Assembly (NCBI RefSeq): GCF_016623585.1
Contig: NZ_JAEHFY010000011.1
Location: 84,810-148,809 of the forward strand
Source: Pedobacter segetis
GTDB taxonomy: Bacteria > Bacteroidota > Bacteroidia > Sphingobacteriales > Sphingobacteriaceae
Reading direction: 5' to 3'
Length of the DNA: 64,000 bases
Shown: positions 17,688 to 27,075 of the stretch, piece after piece
Position numbering within the stretch: position 1 is the first letter of the stretch
Layout of the letters: every line of letters starts with the position of its first letter
Translations under genes and position numbers: made by a program
Notes under the pieces: generated by a model
The model's database searches: none
The model's input: only the letters and a program-made list of their open reading frames with translations
Told to the model about the DNA's origin: nothing

Positions 17688-17758
17688 TTGCCCGACCAGG
17701 ATTCGAACCTAGACAGACGGTACCAAAAACCGTTGTACTACCATTATACTATCGGGCA
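17688..17758 (-). tRNA. tRNA-Gln(TTG)
   Basis: Full cloverleaf on the minus strand: acceptor TGCCCGA/TCGGGCA with discriminator A, anticodon stem ACGGT/ACCGT with loop TTTTGGT (anticodon TTG), T arm CTAGG-TTCGAAT-CCTGG. No CCA is encoded. It has its own consensus promoter 40-70 bp upstream and a terminator. Confidence 0.95.
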
Positions 17759-17797
17759 ATCTTGTCTTAAAAAACAATAGTCTTCCAAAACGGAATG

Positions 17798-17829
17798 CAA
17801 ATATAGGAGCATTAGATAAATGATGCAAA
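17798..17829 (-). promoter_or_regulatory. Promoter of tRNA-Gln (TTTG-N20-TATATTTG)
   Basis: Minus-strand TTTG at 17829-17826, exactly 20 nt spacer, TATATTTG at 17805-17798: a perfect match to the Bacteroidota primary-sigma promoter. The tRNA begins 40 bp downstream. Confidence 0.8.
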
Positions 17830-17943
17830 TTATTTTGATAATAAAGTTTTTAAGGATAAGATCGTATGCGCCATAAAATGTTTTTGATTAGAGGATTCCA
17901 TAACGTTACCTAGCTCATCTACGAAGTTTTGTGCCTTTCAGCA

Positions 17944-18065
17944 GCATTAACGATAGGAACGGCATCCAAGCCTGTTTTTAGGGCAGGCTTTTTTTTGCGC
18001 TTGCCATTTAGCAAATAGCAAAAAAAGATGTATCCGCCAGCTGGCGAAGTGTTAAAACGCCCAAA
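17944..18065 (+). repeat. MITE-like intergenic element, copy A
   Basis: 122 bp, one of four related intergenic elements (A-D). The left end is GCATTAACGATAGGAACGGC. A hairpin AAGCCTG/CAGGCTT (17968-17990) is followed by eight Ts, then comes a CGCCAGCTGGCG palindrome (18035-18046), and the right end is GTTAAAACGCCCAAA. The ends form an imperfect inverted repeat (GCGTTAAC against GGGCGTTTTAAC). It fills the gap between tRNA-Gln and the DUF2723 gene; no coding sequence was seen in 17830-18191. Confidence 0.7.
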
Positions 18066-18191
18066 TCATTAATTATCTTTTATTTTGAGCTATTGTTGAT
18101 CTTAAAAAACCATCTGTGGTTAATAAATGTTAAAATGCCTTTAATTTGAATACAATTAGTTATTTTCGGCGGTTAAAAGATTATTTTCGAA

Positions 18192-21100
18192 ATGACCTAT
18201 ACAAAAATCAACAACCTACTAGGTTGGCTAGCCTTTTTAATCGCATCAACGGTTTATATTTTAACCTTAGAGCCTACCGCAAGCTATTGGGATTGTGGCG
18301 AGTTTATCTCTGCCGCTTATAAATTACAGATTGTACACCAGCCTGGCGCACCCTTGTTCTTAATGATAGGGAAAATCTTCAGCCTATTTGCCAGCGACCC
18401 CAAAAAGGTGGCTTATTGTGTAAATGTAAGTTCGGCTTTAGCTAGTGGTGCAACCATCATGTTTCTGTTTTGGTCCATCACGGCACTAGGGAAAAAAGTG
18501 GTTTTAAAGGCGGGCGTAATGCCTAGCACTTATCAATTAATTACGATAATGGGTGCTGGTTTAGTGGGTGCATTAGCTTATGCTTTTTCAGATTCTTTCT
18601 GGTTTTCTGCTGTAGAGTCAGAAGTTTACGCCATGTCTTCATTATGTACGGCAGTTGTGTTTTGGGCAATTTTAAAATGGGATGCACATGCTGATGAGCC
18701 TTATGCAGATAAATGGTTGTTGTTTATAGCTTATGTAATGGGTTTATCCATTGGCATCCACTTATTAAATCTATTGGCCATACCCGCAATGGCTTTGGTG
18801 TACTATTTCAGAAGAAATAAATTGGCCACCACCAAAGGGGTTTTTGTTGCCCTGCTTGCTGGTATCCTCATTTTGGGTATCATCCAATATGGTATTATCC
18901 AATACATGATCAAGATTGCTGCAAATTTTGATCTGCTTTTTGTAAATACATTTGGTTTTGGCTTTGGGTCTGGGGTGCTTTTCTTCGCTTTATTGATGAT
19001 AGGTTTAACCATTTATTTAACCGTTTATTCTATAAAGAAAAACAAGCCTGTTTTGAATATGGCGATGCTTTCTTTTATCCTGATCATTTTTGGGTACAGC
19101 TCATTTGCCATGATCGTTATCAGGGCAAAAGCCAACCCAACTTTAAATAACAGCAATCCACAAGATGCTTTTTCTTTCTTAAGTTATTTAAATAGAGAGC
19201 AATATGGCGATAGGCCTTTGGTTTATGGCCAGTATTTCGATTCTAAGCCCATTGATACCAAGCAAGGTGCAAATCAATACAGAAAAGGTGAAACAAAATA
19301 TGAAGTAACCGGGCAAAAGCAATCTTATGAATACGATAGAAATACTTTGTTCCCTAGAATGTACAGTGATGATTCTAATCATCCGGCGGTGTATAGGGAT
19401 TGGATGAATTTAGGCCCTCAAGAAAGCCCAACTTTTGCTACAAACATTGGTTTCTTCGCCACTTATCAGGTTGGTTTTATGTATATGCGATATTTACTGT
19501 GGGATTATGCCGGCCGCCAAAACGATAGCCAAGGAATTGGAAATTATACCGATGGGAATTGGATAAGCGGGATTAAATTTTTAGATGCTTTACGCTTGGG
19601 AGACCAATCTGCTCTGCCCGAAAGCATCACCAAAAACAAAGCTTATAACAGGATGTTTTTCTTGCCTTTAATTTTAGGGCTTTTAGGTGCTTTTTGGCAT
19701 TTTAAAAACAGCCAAAAAGATGCTGGGATCGTTGCGCTATTATTTTTCTTTACCGGCTTGGCCATTGTAATTTATCTAAACCAAACGCCAAGCCAACCGC
19801 GTGAGCGAGATTATGCCTACGTTGGTTCCTTTTATGCCTATGCCATTTGGATAGGTTTGGGCGTTTTTGCGGTAATGGATTGGCTCAAAAAAGTTGTCAC
19901 GCCAAAAACGGCGGCAGTAATTGCAACCGTGGTATGTTTATTTGCAGCGCCAATATTAATGGCTAGCCAAGAGTGGAACGATCACGATCGTTCTGGAAAA
20001 TCTACCGCAAGGGATTTTGCCAAGAATTATTTGGCCAGCTGTGCGCCAAATGCCATTTTGTTTACCTATGGAGATAATGACACCTACCCTTTATGGTTTG
20101 TACAAGAGGTAGAAAACTTTAGGCCAGATGTTAGGATTGTTAACCTAAGCTTATTTGATACAGATTGGTATATTGATCAATTGAGAAGGCCTTTTAACCA
20201 ATCGGCCCCTTTACCAATGAGCATGAAGCCCGATATGTACAAAACCGGGACCAGGGATGTGCTTTTTTACCAAGACTTTAAACTGGAAGGACCCCAAGAG
20301 CTAAAGGATGTATTTGAGTTTTTAACATCAGATAATCCGGAAGCAAAAGTGGCCTACCAAAGTGGTAAATCTGAAAACTTTTTACCTACAAAAAGTTTTA
20401 AAATGACCATTAACCCAGCAGAAGTTTTAGCCACCAAAACGGTTAAAACAGTAAATAAAAGCCAAATTGTACCAGAAATGGATTGGACTTTCAGTGGCAA
20501 TTATTTAACAAAAGGGCAATTGGCAATTTTAGATATTTTAGTTCATAACCATTGGAAACGCCCTATCTATTTTGCTTTTACCGTACCTAACAGCAACTTT
20601 TTGGGTTTAGATAATTATTTGTTTAACGAAGGTTTTGCTTTGAGGCTACAACCAAAGGTTAAAGGAAAAATCGCCTCAGATAGCCCTCTTGGAGAAACAG
20701 AAGTGGTTAACACCGATGTAATGTACAATAATTTGATGCATAATTTTGATTGGGGACCTATTAAAACCGCACCTTATTTAGATCCAGAATCTGAAAAGAT
20801 GGTGTTCTTATCTGTAAACAAGTTTAATGAGCTGGCTAAAAACTTAATACACGAAGGCAAAGTAGATAGCGCAAGAAACGTGATGAAAGAATGCTTAAGG
20901 GTTTTACCTATAACCACTACTTACGACCCTAATTTTGCATTAAGTAAATTTGAGATGATTTCTAATATGTACAGCTTGGGAATGAAACAACAAGCCACAG
21001 ATTTGTTAAAGCAAAGTGAAAAGCTGATCATTGAAGAGCTGGATTACCACGCAAGTATTATTGCCAGTAAAGAAAACTTGGCCAGCAGAGATATACAACT

Positions 21101-21221
21101 CAATCTTTTTGTACTCTCCCAATTTGTAGATATGACCAACAAATATGGCGAACCAGCTTTACATAAAGAGCTAGAAAGTAAAATGAAAACCTACGAAGCC
21201 ACTTTCGGGATGGCGAGATAA
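18192..21221 (+). CDS. DUF2723 family GT-C glycosyltransferase-like membrane protein
   Basis: 1009 aa. The N-terminal part has about ten or more membrane segments and opens with the DUF2723 signature TLEPTASYWDCGEFISAAYK and LQIVHQPGAPLF; a soluble C-terminal part of roughly 400 residues includes FTYGDNDTYPLWFVQEVE. The family shares a fold with protein O-mannosyltransferases, and its human relative TMEM260 is an O-mannosyltransferase. A role in periplasmic protein O-glycosylation is an inference. Followed by a strong terminator. Confidence 0.85.
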   Translation: MTYTKINNLLGWLAFLIASTVYILTLEPTASYWDCGEFISAAYKLQIVHQPGAPLFLMIGKIFSLFASDPKKVAYCVNVSSALASGATIMFLFWSITALGKKVVLKAGVMPSTYQLITIMGAGLVGALAYAFSDSFWFSAVESEVYAMSSLCTAVVFWAILKWDAHADEPYADKWLLFIAYVMGLSIGIHLLNLLAIPAMALVYYFRRNKLATTKGVFVALLAGILILGIIQYGIIQYMIKIAANFDLLFVNTFGFGFGSGVLFFALLMIGLTIYLTVYSIKKNKPVLNMAMLSFILIIFGYSSFAMIVIRAKANPTLNNSNPQDAFSFLSYLNREQYGDRPLVYGQYFDSKPIDTKQGANQYRKGETKYEVTGQKQSYEYDRNTLFPRMYSDDSNHPAVYRDWMNLGPQESPTFATNIGFFATYQVGFMYMRYLLWDYAGRQNDSQGIGNYTDGNWISGIKFLDALRLGDQSALPESITKNKAYNRMFFLPLILGLLGAFWHFKNSQKDAGIVALLFFFTGLAIVIYLNQTPSQPRERDYAYVGSFYAYAIWIGLGVFAVMDWLKKVVTPKTAAVIATVVCLFAAPILMASQEWNDHDRSGKSTARDFAKNYLASCAPNAILFTYGDNDTYPLWFVQEVENFRPDVRIVNLSLFDTDWYIDQLRRPFNQSAPLPMSMKPDMYKTGTRDVLFYQDFKLEGPQELKDVFEFLTSDNPEAKVAYQSGKSENFLPTKSFKMTINPAEVLATKTVKTVNKSQIVPEMDWTFSGNYLTKGQLAILDILVHNHWKRPIYFAFTVPNSNFLGLDNYLFNEGFALRLQPKVKGKIASDSPLGETEVVNTDVMYNNLMHNFDWGPIKTAPYLDPESEKMVFLSVNKFNELAKNLIHEGKVDSARNVMKECLRVLPITTTYDPNFALSKFEMISNMYSLGMKQQATDLLKQSEKLIIEELDYHASIIASKENLASRDIQLNLFVLSQFVDMTNKYGEPALHKELESKMKTYEATFGMAR

Positions 21222-21246
21222 GATTTAGATTTTTTTAAGATTTTGG

Positions 21247-21272
21247 AGCACAGCGGTAATTATCGTTGTGCT
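21247..21272 (+). terminator. Terminator of the DUF2723 gene
   Basis: AGCACAGCG pairs with CGTTGTGCT (one G-U pair) around an 8-nt loop, followed by a T run (CTTTTTTTGTTTT). A possible upstream start of tex at 21243 would lie at this hairpin, which argues for the later tex start. Confidence 0.85.
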
Positions 21273-21386
21273 TTTTTTGTTTTAGGGAAATTATACATTA
21301 CCCAAAAAATACTTTTCCATAAATGTGTACAAACCAATTCTAAAATAAGTTCTCAATTTCCCATCTTCGTACCACAAAAACAAAGC

Positions 21387-23678
21387 ATGGCACAACAACA
21401 TATATTTTTAATCGCACAAGAATTAAATATAGGCAGCAAACAGGTAGAAGCTACTTTGAGCTTATTAGATGAAGGCGCAACCATTCCGTTTATTTCTAGG
21501 TATAGGAAAGAAATGACGGGCAGTTTGGACGAAGTACAAGTAGCCAACATCCGTGATAGGGCGCAGCAATTACGTGATCTGGATAAAAGAAAAGAAGCTA
21601 TCCTAAAATCTATTGAAGAGCAAGGGAAATTAACCGACGAATTAAAAAAAGCAGTTTTGGATGCCGAAACCATGACTTTGTTGGAAGATATTTATTTGCC
21701 CTATAAACCTAGGCGAAAAACAAAGGCTTCTATCGCCAAAGAAAAAGGATTAGAACCATTAGGATTAAGCTTGTTGCTTCAAGACGCTAAAAACCCAGAA
21801 GAGGAGGCGAAAGCTTTTATTGACATAGAAAAAGGGGTAAATACTATCGATGAAGCTTTGCAGGGCGCAAGGGATATTGTTGCAGAGATCATATCTGAAA
21901 ATGCCGATGCAAGGGCCAATTTGCGTTTGCTGTTTTTTGATAAAGGGATTTATAAAGCCGAGGTTTTAAAAGGCAAGGAAGAAGAGGGAATAAAATATAA
22001 AGATTATTTTGATTGGAGCGAACCCGTTAAAACGGCACCATCTCACCGTGTTTTGGCCATGCGGCGTGGCGAGAAAGAACTGATTTTGAAATTGGATGCT
22101 TTGCCAGAAGAAGAGGCTGCCATACAGATTTTAGAAAATCAATTCGTTACGACCAACAATAAAAAATCGCAACAAATAAAGTTGGCTTTAAATGATTGCT
22201 ATAAACGATTGTTAAAGCCATCCATGGAAACTGAAACCCGATTAAAATCTAAACAAATGGCTGATGAGGAAGCCATTAGGGTTTTTGCAGAGAATGCTCG
22301 TCAGCTTTTATTGGCAGCGCCCATTGGGCAGAAACGGGTTCTGGCCTTAGACCCAGGTTTTAGAACGGGCTGTAAATTGGTTTGTTTAGATCAGCAGGGC
22401 AAACTATTGGAAAACACCACCATTTACCCGCATACTGGTGCTGGGGTTGCCAAAGAAGCTGCACAAACTTTAAAGTATTTATGCGAGAAATATAAAATAG
22501 AAGCCATTGCGATTGGCAACGGAACGGCGAGCAGAGAAACCGAGGATTTTGTGAAGACGCAAAACTTACAAAATGTTTTGGTGGTGATGGTAAACGAGAG
22601 CGGAGCTTCTATTTATTCGGCATCTGAAACGGCAAGGGAAGAATTGCCCGATCATGATGTTACGGTTAGGGGCGCAATTTCCATAGGTAGAAGGATGATG
22701 GATCCCTTGGCAGAACTGGTAAAAATAGACCCAAAATCTATTGGTGTTGGGCAGTACCAACATGATGTAGATCAAAATAAATTACAAACCTCTTTAGATG
22801 ATACCGTGATTAGTTGTGTAAATGCCGTTGGTGTAGAATTAAATACGGCCTCCAAGCAAATTTTAGCTTATGTATCGGGTTTGGGGTCACAATTGGCGCA
22901 AAATATTGTGGAGTATCGTAATTTACATGGTGCATTTAAAAACAGGAACTCTTTAAAAAAAGTTGCCCGTTTGGGCGATAAGGCCTTTGAACAAGCCGCT
23001 GCTTTTTTACGTATCAGAAACAGCGACCATCCATTAGATGCCAGTGCAGTACACCCAGAACGTTATGCCTTGGTAGAGAAAATGGCAAAAGATTTAAATT
23101 GTAAAGTGGCGGATTTACTGAATGATGAGGAGAAAAGAAAACAGATAGATTTAAAAAATTATGTTTCTGAAGAAGTTGGTTTGCCAACTTTAAAGGATAT
23201 CATTGCCGAACTGGCAAAACCTGGGAGAGACCCCCGTGAAGCTTTTGAGGCTTTTGCCTTCGCCGATGGGATCAATAAAATAGAAGATCTGAAAGCAGGG
23301 ATGAAACTGCCCGGCATTGTTACCAACATAACCAATTTTGGGGCTTTTGTTGATATTGGCGTACACCAAGATGGTTTGGTGCATTTAAGCCAGATGGCAG
23401 ATAAATTTATCAGCAACCCAAATGAAGTGGTTAAAGTTTCGCAAAGGGTACAAGTTACCGTGGTTGAAGTGGATGTTGCTAGAAAGAGAATTTCACTGAC
23501 CATGAAATCTGGGGAGAAAAAAGAAATCGCCCAAAAACCCGTAGAGCGCAAACCGTTTCAAAAACACGCGAATAAAGTGGTTCAGCAAAAAGCTGTTGTT
23601 ATGAAAAAAGAACAACCAAAAGTTGCAGAAGGTGATATGCAAGATAAATTGAAAGCTTTAATGGGGAAGTTTAAATAG
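21387..23678 (+). CDS. tex: Tex family transcription accessory protein, RNA-binding
   Basis: Cytoplasmic nucleic-acid-binding protein, about 763 aa from the start chosen. Order: N-terminal Tex helical domain (EGATIPFISRYRKEMTGSLD), YqgF-like RNase H fold (RVLALDPGFRTGCKLVCLD), helix-hairpin-helix repeats (GLGSQLAQNIVEYRN, LKKVARLGDKAFEQAAAFLR), and a C-terminal S1 domain (GIVTNITNFGAFVDIGVHQD). The frame is open from 21243, but that segment covers a terminator, so ATG 21387 (MAQQHIFLIAQEL) is preferred. The C-terminal Lys-rich tail is family-typical. Confidence 0.95.
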   Translation: MAQQHIFLIAQELNIGSKQVEATLSLLDEGATIPFISRYRKEMTGSLDEVQVANIRDRAQQLRDLDKRKEAILKSIEEQGKLTDELKKAVLDAETMTLLEDIYLPYKPRRKTKASIAKEKGLEPLGLSLLLQDAKNPEEEAKAFIDIEKGVNTIDEALQGARDIVAEIISENADARANLRLLFFDKGIYKAEVLKGKEEEGIKYKDYFDWSEPVKTAPSHRVLAMRRGEKELILKLDALPEEEAAIQILENQFVTTNNKKSQQIKLALNDCYKRLLKPSMETETRLKSKQMADEEAIRVFAENARQLLLAAPIGQKRVLALDPGFRTGCKLVCLDQQGKLLENTTIYPHTGAGVAKEAAQTLKYLCEKYKIEAIAIGNGTASRETEDFVKTQNLQNVLVVMVNESGASIYSASETAREELPDHDVTVRGAISIGRRMMDPLAELVKIDPKSIGVGQYQHDVDQNKLQTSLDDTVISCVNAVGVELNTASKQILAYVSGLGSQLAQNIVEYRNLHGAFKNRNSLKKVARLGDKAFEQAAAFLRIRNSDHPLDASAVHPERYALVEKMAKDLNCKVADLLNDEEKRKQIDLKNYVSEEVGLPTLKDIIAELAKPGRDPREAFEAFAFADGINKIEDLKAGMKLPGIVTNITNFGAFVDIGVHQDGLVHLSQMADKFISNPNEVVKVSQRVQVTVVEVDVARKRISLTMKSGEKKEIAQKPVERKPFQKHANKVVQQKAVVMKKEQPKVAEGDMQDKLKALMGKFK

Positions 23679-23688
23679 GCTGATTATG

Positions 23689-23724
23689 TTTTATGGCCCA
23701 TAGCTTAAGCCATGGGCCATAAAA
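23689..23724. repeat. Perfect inverted repeat after tex, possible terminator
   Basis: TTTTATGGCCCAT pairs over 13 bp with ATGGGCCATAAAA; the loop itself contains GCTTAAGC. The next plus-strand bases are AAAAAGC, not a T run, so it is a stable hairpin but not a classic terminator. Confidence 0.6.
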
Positions 23725-23749
23725 AGCATTTTGACCTTTAAAGGGATTT

Positions 23750-23847
23750 GCGTTAACGATAGGAACGGCATCCCCGCCTGTTTTCGGGCAGGCTTTTTTG
23801 TCTTTATGCGTAAAGCCAGTTGCAAAAAAAGAGTTAAAACGCCCAAA
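23750..23847 (+). repeat. MITE-like intergenic element, copy B
   Basis: 98 bp. The left end is GCGTTAACGATAGGAACGGC; then come ATCCCCGCCTG, a hairpin GCCTG/CAGGC (23776-23793) followed by TTTTTT, and a right end GTTAAAACGCCCAAA. It is the shortest copy and lacks the CTGAG tandem units of copies C and D. The gap between tex and the Nudix gene has no convincing coding sequence; an open frame across it comes from the element. Confidence 0.7.
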
Positions 23848-23946
23848 ATATTTAACAGGAAAGATTTATTGTTGGTTAGCAGATGGATTAGTGCCTCGCT
23901 TTTAGGATGGGGAAATATATTAAAACTGATTTTGATGAGATCCCGA

Positions 23947-23962
23947 TTAGCCAGCTGGCTAA
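23947..23962. repeat. Palindrome TTAGCCAGCTGGCTAA
   Basis: Perfect 16-bp palindrome with the CCAGCTGG core shared by five other intergenic sites in the window (18035, 26136, 31464, 33114, 40099). Confidence 0.6.
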
Positions 23963-24034
23963 CGGAATAACATCGACAATGGATTTCTTAATTATATCGA
24001 TAAAAAAAACCATTTAATTTTCTAATTTTAACAC

Positions 24035-24586
24035 ATGGCAATTTCTAAATGGAAAACACTTTCTTCTAAATATTTAGTGCAAAAACCTTGGGCAACTTTA
24101 AGGGTTGATGAATGTGAATTGCCCAATGGGAGGGTGGCGAGCGAATATTATGTGCTTGAATACCCAAATTGGGTAAACGTGGTTGCCGTAACTGATGATG
24201 AAAAAGTGATCATGGTGAGGCAATATCGCCATAGCGGAGATATTGTTTCTATCGAAATACCTGGAGGTGTGATCGATGGTGATGAAAAGCCCGTTGATGC
24301 CGCAAAGCGTGAACTTTTAGAAGAAACAGGTTATTTGTTTGATGATTTTGAATTGGTTTCTACCATTTACCCCAACCCCGCAACTTCTAATAATGTTACT
24401 TATTGCTATTTGGCCAAAGGCGGAAAAAAAGTGCAAGAGCAAGATCTAGATGAACATGAAGATATAGACATTGAACTTTATTCTGTTGCCGAAGTAAAGC
24501 AAATGCTGTTGCACAATGAGATCCCGCAAGCGTTGCATGTAACTGGTTTAACTTATGGGCTTTTGAAATTAGGTGTTTTGAAGTAA
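24035..24586 (+). CDS. Nudix hydrolase (ADP-ribose pyrophosphatase-like)
   Basis: 183 aa cytoplasmic hydrolase of nucleoside diphosphates linked to another moiety. The full Nudix box is present: GGVIDGDEKPVDAAKREL followed by LEETGY (G-x5-E-x7-RELxEExGY). The flanks (VIMVRQYRHSGDIVSIEIPG before, FELVSTIYPNPATSNN after) match the ADP-ribose/GDP-mannose pyrophosphatase subgroup. It is convergent with the flavoprotein gene; no terminator hairpin was seen in the 44-bp gap. Confidence 0.92.
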   Translation: MAISKWKTLSSKYLVQKPWATLRVDECELPNGRVASEYYVLEYPNWVNVVAVTDDEKVIMVRQYRHSGDIVSIEIPGGVIDGDEKPVDAAKRELLEETGYLFDDFELVSTIYPNPATSNNVTYCYLAKGGKKVQEQDLDEHEDIDIELYSVAEVKQMLLHNEIPQALHVTGLTYGLLKLGVLK

Positions 24587-24630
24587 GCTTTTGCTGTTTT
24601 CCTTATGCTTTAAACCCTTTCTCCTTTTAG

Positions 24631-26007
24631 CTATTCATCTAATGACATAAAAAGATTGTTCAGCGATTCTGAAAAGAGGGGGTGGGCAAAAATATTGGAC
24701 CTAATTTGCTCATAAGTGATATTCCCCATCATGGCCATTTGCAAAACCGACATGATTTCTCCACCTTGCTCGCCAATGATAGATGCACCTAAAATGAGTT
24801 TAGTACCCGCATCTACTATGGCTTTCATATAACCTTTGGTTTCGCCAGTTTCTAAAGCCCTAGCTACATATTTCATTTCTAACTTGGCCACTTTGTAATT
24901 CAATTTTTGCTTTTTAGCCTCGCCTTCTGTAATGCCAATGCGCCCTAGTTGTGGGTCTGTAAACATACAATATGGTACAAGCCTTCCTTTGGTGGTTTTG
25001 CTGCCATTTTTTAATAGATTATCGGCCAAAATTACATAATCATTGTAGGCAATGTGCGTAAAAGCAGGGCCGCCTTTAACATCGCCCAAAGCATAAATAT
25101 TTTTTTGTGTGGTTTTTAGATGTTCATCAACTTCAATAAAACCCCTATCATTAGTGTTTATGCCAGCAAATGATAATTTTAGATTTTTTGTTTGTGGAGA
25201 GCGCCCCGCAGCCACTAAAATATGGCTCCCGGTAAAGTCTCTCTTTTTACCTTTAATGGTGGTGCTTACCGTTTTTTCATTTTTTCCCGAAACAGCAATT
25301 ACTTCTGCAGAGGTGTGTATCTCTATGTTTTCACTTTTAAATATGTCTGTAATGGCAACACAAACATCATCATCTTCATGAGGCAGCAAAGTATCAGACT
25401 TTTCTAAAATGGTCACTTTCGCTCCAAAACGGCTCATCATCTGCCCAAATTCTAAGGCAATGTAGCCACCACCTATAATGATTAGATGTGTTGGAACTTC
25501 TTCTAATTCCATAATGGTGGTAGAAGTAAGGTAAGAAGTGGTTTTTATACCCTCTATGTTTGGGATGGTTGGCGAACAGCCCGTATTGATAAAAATAAGT
25601 TCTCCCTCTATGTCTATTGTTTCTTCTTTTGTATCGATTTTTATATGGTGCGCAGCTTCAAAATAGCCTTCGCCCATAAAAACCGTGATGTTTTTTTCTT
25701 TTTCTAAACCTTTGATCGCTCCGTTTCTAAAAGATTTAACGATTGCGTTTTTCCTTTCTAAAACGGTTGAATAATCAAGCTCGAAATTTTTTGGATTTGC
25801 GCCCCACTTTGCGCCGTTTTTTACCAAATATGCAACCCTTGCGCTGGCAACCATCGTTTTTGTTGGCGAGCAACCATCGTTTATACAGGTGCCACCGATC
25901 ATTCTTTTTTCTATTAATGCTACTTTTTTACCTGCTTGGGCAAACTTTTTTGATAGTGGGATTCCTGCTTGGCCTGCGCCAATAACAATTACATCGAATT
26001 TTTGCAT
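24631..26007 (-). CDS. Pyridine nucleotide-disulfide oxidoreductase (MerA/Lpd-like)
   Basis: 458 aa FAD enzyme of the class I flavin disulfide reductase family. Seen are the FAD-binding N terminus (VIVIGAGQAGIPLSKKFAQA), the redox-active CxxxxC (GGTCINDGCSPTKTM), a second Rossmann motif (LIIIGGGYIALEFGQMM), the FAD motif IYALGDVKGGPAF, and the C-terminal dimerisation domain with HPLFSESL, where lipoamide dehydrogenase has HPxxxE. It has no N-terminal heavy-metal domain and no C-terminal CC pair, so a true mercuric reductase is unlikely. Substrate unknown. Confidence 0.9.
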   Translation of the reverse strand: MQKFDVIVIGAGQAGIPLSKKFAQAGKKVALIEKRMIGGTCINDGCSPTKTMVASARVAYLVKNGAKWGANPKNFELDYSTVLERKNAIVKSFRNGAIKGLEKEKNITVFMGEGYFEAAHHIKIDTKEETIDIEGELIFINTGCSPTIPNIEGIKTTSYLTSTTIMELEEVPTHLIIIGGGYIALEFGQMMSRFGAKVTILEKSDTLLPHEDDDVCVAITDIFKSENIEIHTSAEVIAVSGKNEKTVSTTIKGKKRDFTGSHILVAAGRSPQTKNLKLSFAGINTNDRGFIEVDEHLKTTQKNIYALGDVKGGPAFTHIAYNDYVILADNLLKNGSKTTKGRLVPYCMFTDPQLGRIGITEGEAKKQKLNYKVAKLEMKYVARALETGETKGYMKAIVDAGTKLILGASIIGEQGGEIMSVLQMAMMGNITYEQIRSNIFAHPLFSESLNNLFMSLDE

Positions 26008-26079
26008 GATCTTAATTATGGAGTGAATGATAACCTACTAAAGCACATAAGATGCCATAATAGATTTGACAAGAAAACA

Positions 26080-26115
26080 AAACCCCTTTAACCAAATTAA
26101 TGGTTAAAGGGGTTT
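26080..26115 (-). terminator. Terminator downstream of the small charged protein gene
   Basis: AAACCCCTTTAACCA and TGGTTAAAGGGGTTT form a 15-bp stem with a 6-nt loop; the minus strand continues TTGTTTTC. Confidence 0.85.
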
Positions 26116-26133
26116 TTAAAAGCTATCTTTAAA

Positions 26134-26373
26134 TTATCCGCCAGTTTGCGGATGGGTAGCTTTTTTATCTTGCTTGGGCTCGTTTCTTATATCTGTAAAT
26201 TGCCTTTTATGGTCTCCGTTTTTTTCTTTGTAACCGCCCTCGGGCTCCTCCTCGTCTAAATTCTCGTTTCTTCTTTGGGCCTCTTCTTTAGCCCTATTTA
26301 TTTGCTCAATGGTTCTTTTATCGTCTGTTTCTTGCATGGGGCCAGATTCCCATTTTTTATCTTTTGCTTCCAT
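26134..26373 (-). CDS. Small highly charged hypothetical protein
   Basis: 79 aa, hydrophilic, rich in Glu, Lys, Arg and Asn, with no membrane segment or known domain. It is likely real because it has a strong terminator 18 bp downstream and sits in an otherwise empty gap. The last codons (THPQTGG and stop) are formed by an ATCCGC/GCGGAT palindrome of the dispersed repeat family, so its C terminus was probably set by repeat insertion. Function unknown; probably disordered. Confidence 0.55.
   Translation of the reverse strand: MEAKDKKWESGPMQETDDKRTIEQINRAKEEAQRRNENLDEEEPEGGYKEKNGDHKRQFTDIRNEPKQDKKATHPQTGG
26136..26153. repeat. Palindromic repeat ATCCGCCAGTTTGCGGAT inside the 3' end of a gene
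   Basis: 6-bp arms ATCCGC/GCGGAT around CAGTTT. It is one of six related sites in the window and the only one that overlaps a coding region, supplying the last codons and the stop of the 79-aa gene. Confidence 0.6.
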
Positions 26374-26434
26374 GGTGTTTGAGTTTAATTCTTAGTATTA
26401 AATCAAACTTCTTGCCATTTAGCTTTTTAATAAT

Positions 26435-26911
26435 CTATTTCAAAGTAATCTGTCTTTTGATGCTCTCTTCTAAAGAAATAAATGTTTCTGTACGCTGGAT
26501 ACCCGAAACCGCTTGTATTTCATCGTTTAAAACATATCTTAAATGGTTGGTGTCTCTACAAATAATTTTTGCAAACATAGAATAGCCACCCGTGGTATAA
26601 TGTAGTTCTACTATCTCTTTGATTTTTTTTAGCTCATTAACGGCATCATGATAAATAGAACCTTTTTCTAAATAGATCCCTAAAAAAGCACAAATATCAT
26701 AACCCACTTTTTGGGCATCTACAATTAGGTTAGATCCTTTGATAATGCCCAAATCCTGCATCTTTTTCATCCTCACATGTATGGTGCCGCCAGAAACGAT
26801 CAATTCTTTGGCTATTTCTGTATAGGCGGTGGTTGCATCGTTCATTAAAATAGATAAAATATCTATATCCAAATTATCAATTTCTAAATTAGGTCTTAAT
26901 TTATCATTCAT
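26435..26911 (-). CDS. Lrp/AsnC family transcriptional regulator
   Basis: 158 aa, typical Lrp length. The N-terminal HTH is IDILSILMNDATTAYTEIAK followed by GGTIHVRMKKMQDLGII; the C-terminal RAM ligand domain runs from about residue 70 (ICAFLGIYLEKGSIYHD, VELHYTTGGYSMFAKI). It probably senses an amino acid. It is divergent from the tRNA-like gene, with an AT-rich space between them that holds that gene's promoter. Confidence 0.92.
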   Translation of the reverse strand: MNDKLRPNLEIDNLDIDILSILMNDATTAYTEIAKELIVSGGTIHVRMKKMQDLGIIKGSNLIVDAQKVGYDICAFLGIYLEKGSIYHDAVNELKKIKEIVELHYTTGGYSMFAKIICRDTNHLRYVLNDEIQAVSGIQRTETFISLEESIKRQITLK

Positions 26912-26984
26912 GTTTTTATCGATTACTAATATTTAACAATTATAAATAAAAAATTAATAAAAATTAAAATATTTTGTTGAAATA

Positions 26985-27016
26985 TTTGCAACGTATTACC
27001 AATAGCATTACATTTG
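26985..27016 (+). promoter_or_regulatory. Promoter of the tRNA-like gene (TTTG-N20-TACATTTG)
   Basis: TTTG at 26985-26988, exactly 20 nt, TACATTTG at 27009-27016: a perfect Bacteroidota promoter, with transcription expected to begin near 27023, about 50 nt before the tRNA-like fold. Confidence 0.8.
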
Positions 27017-27075
27017 TTCTATACAATAAGACAAACGGGCAAGCCGAATGTTAAAATTGAAAAAATAAAATACAC

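Noticed and set aside
21243..21386. N-terminal extension of Tex
   Set aside because: This stretch covers the transcription terminator of the previous gene, and MAQQHIFLIAQEL at 21387 is the normal Tex N terminus.
23731..23970. Plus-strand open frame of 79 codons after tex
   Set aside because: It spans repeat element B and a palindrome; no start context or homology is recognisable.
24631..26007. Mercuric reductase
   Set aside because: No heavy-metal-binding N-terminal domain, no C-terminal vicinal cysteines and no mer genes nearby; kept as a general disulfide-reductase-like flavoprotein.
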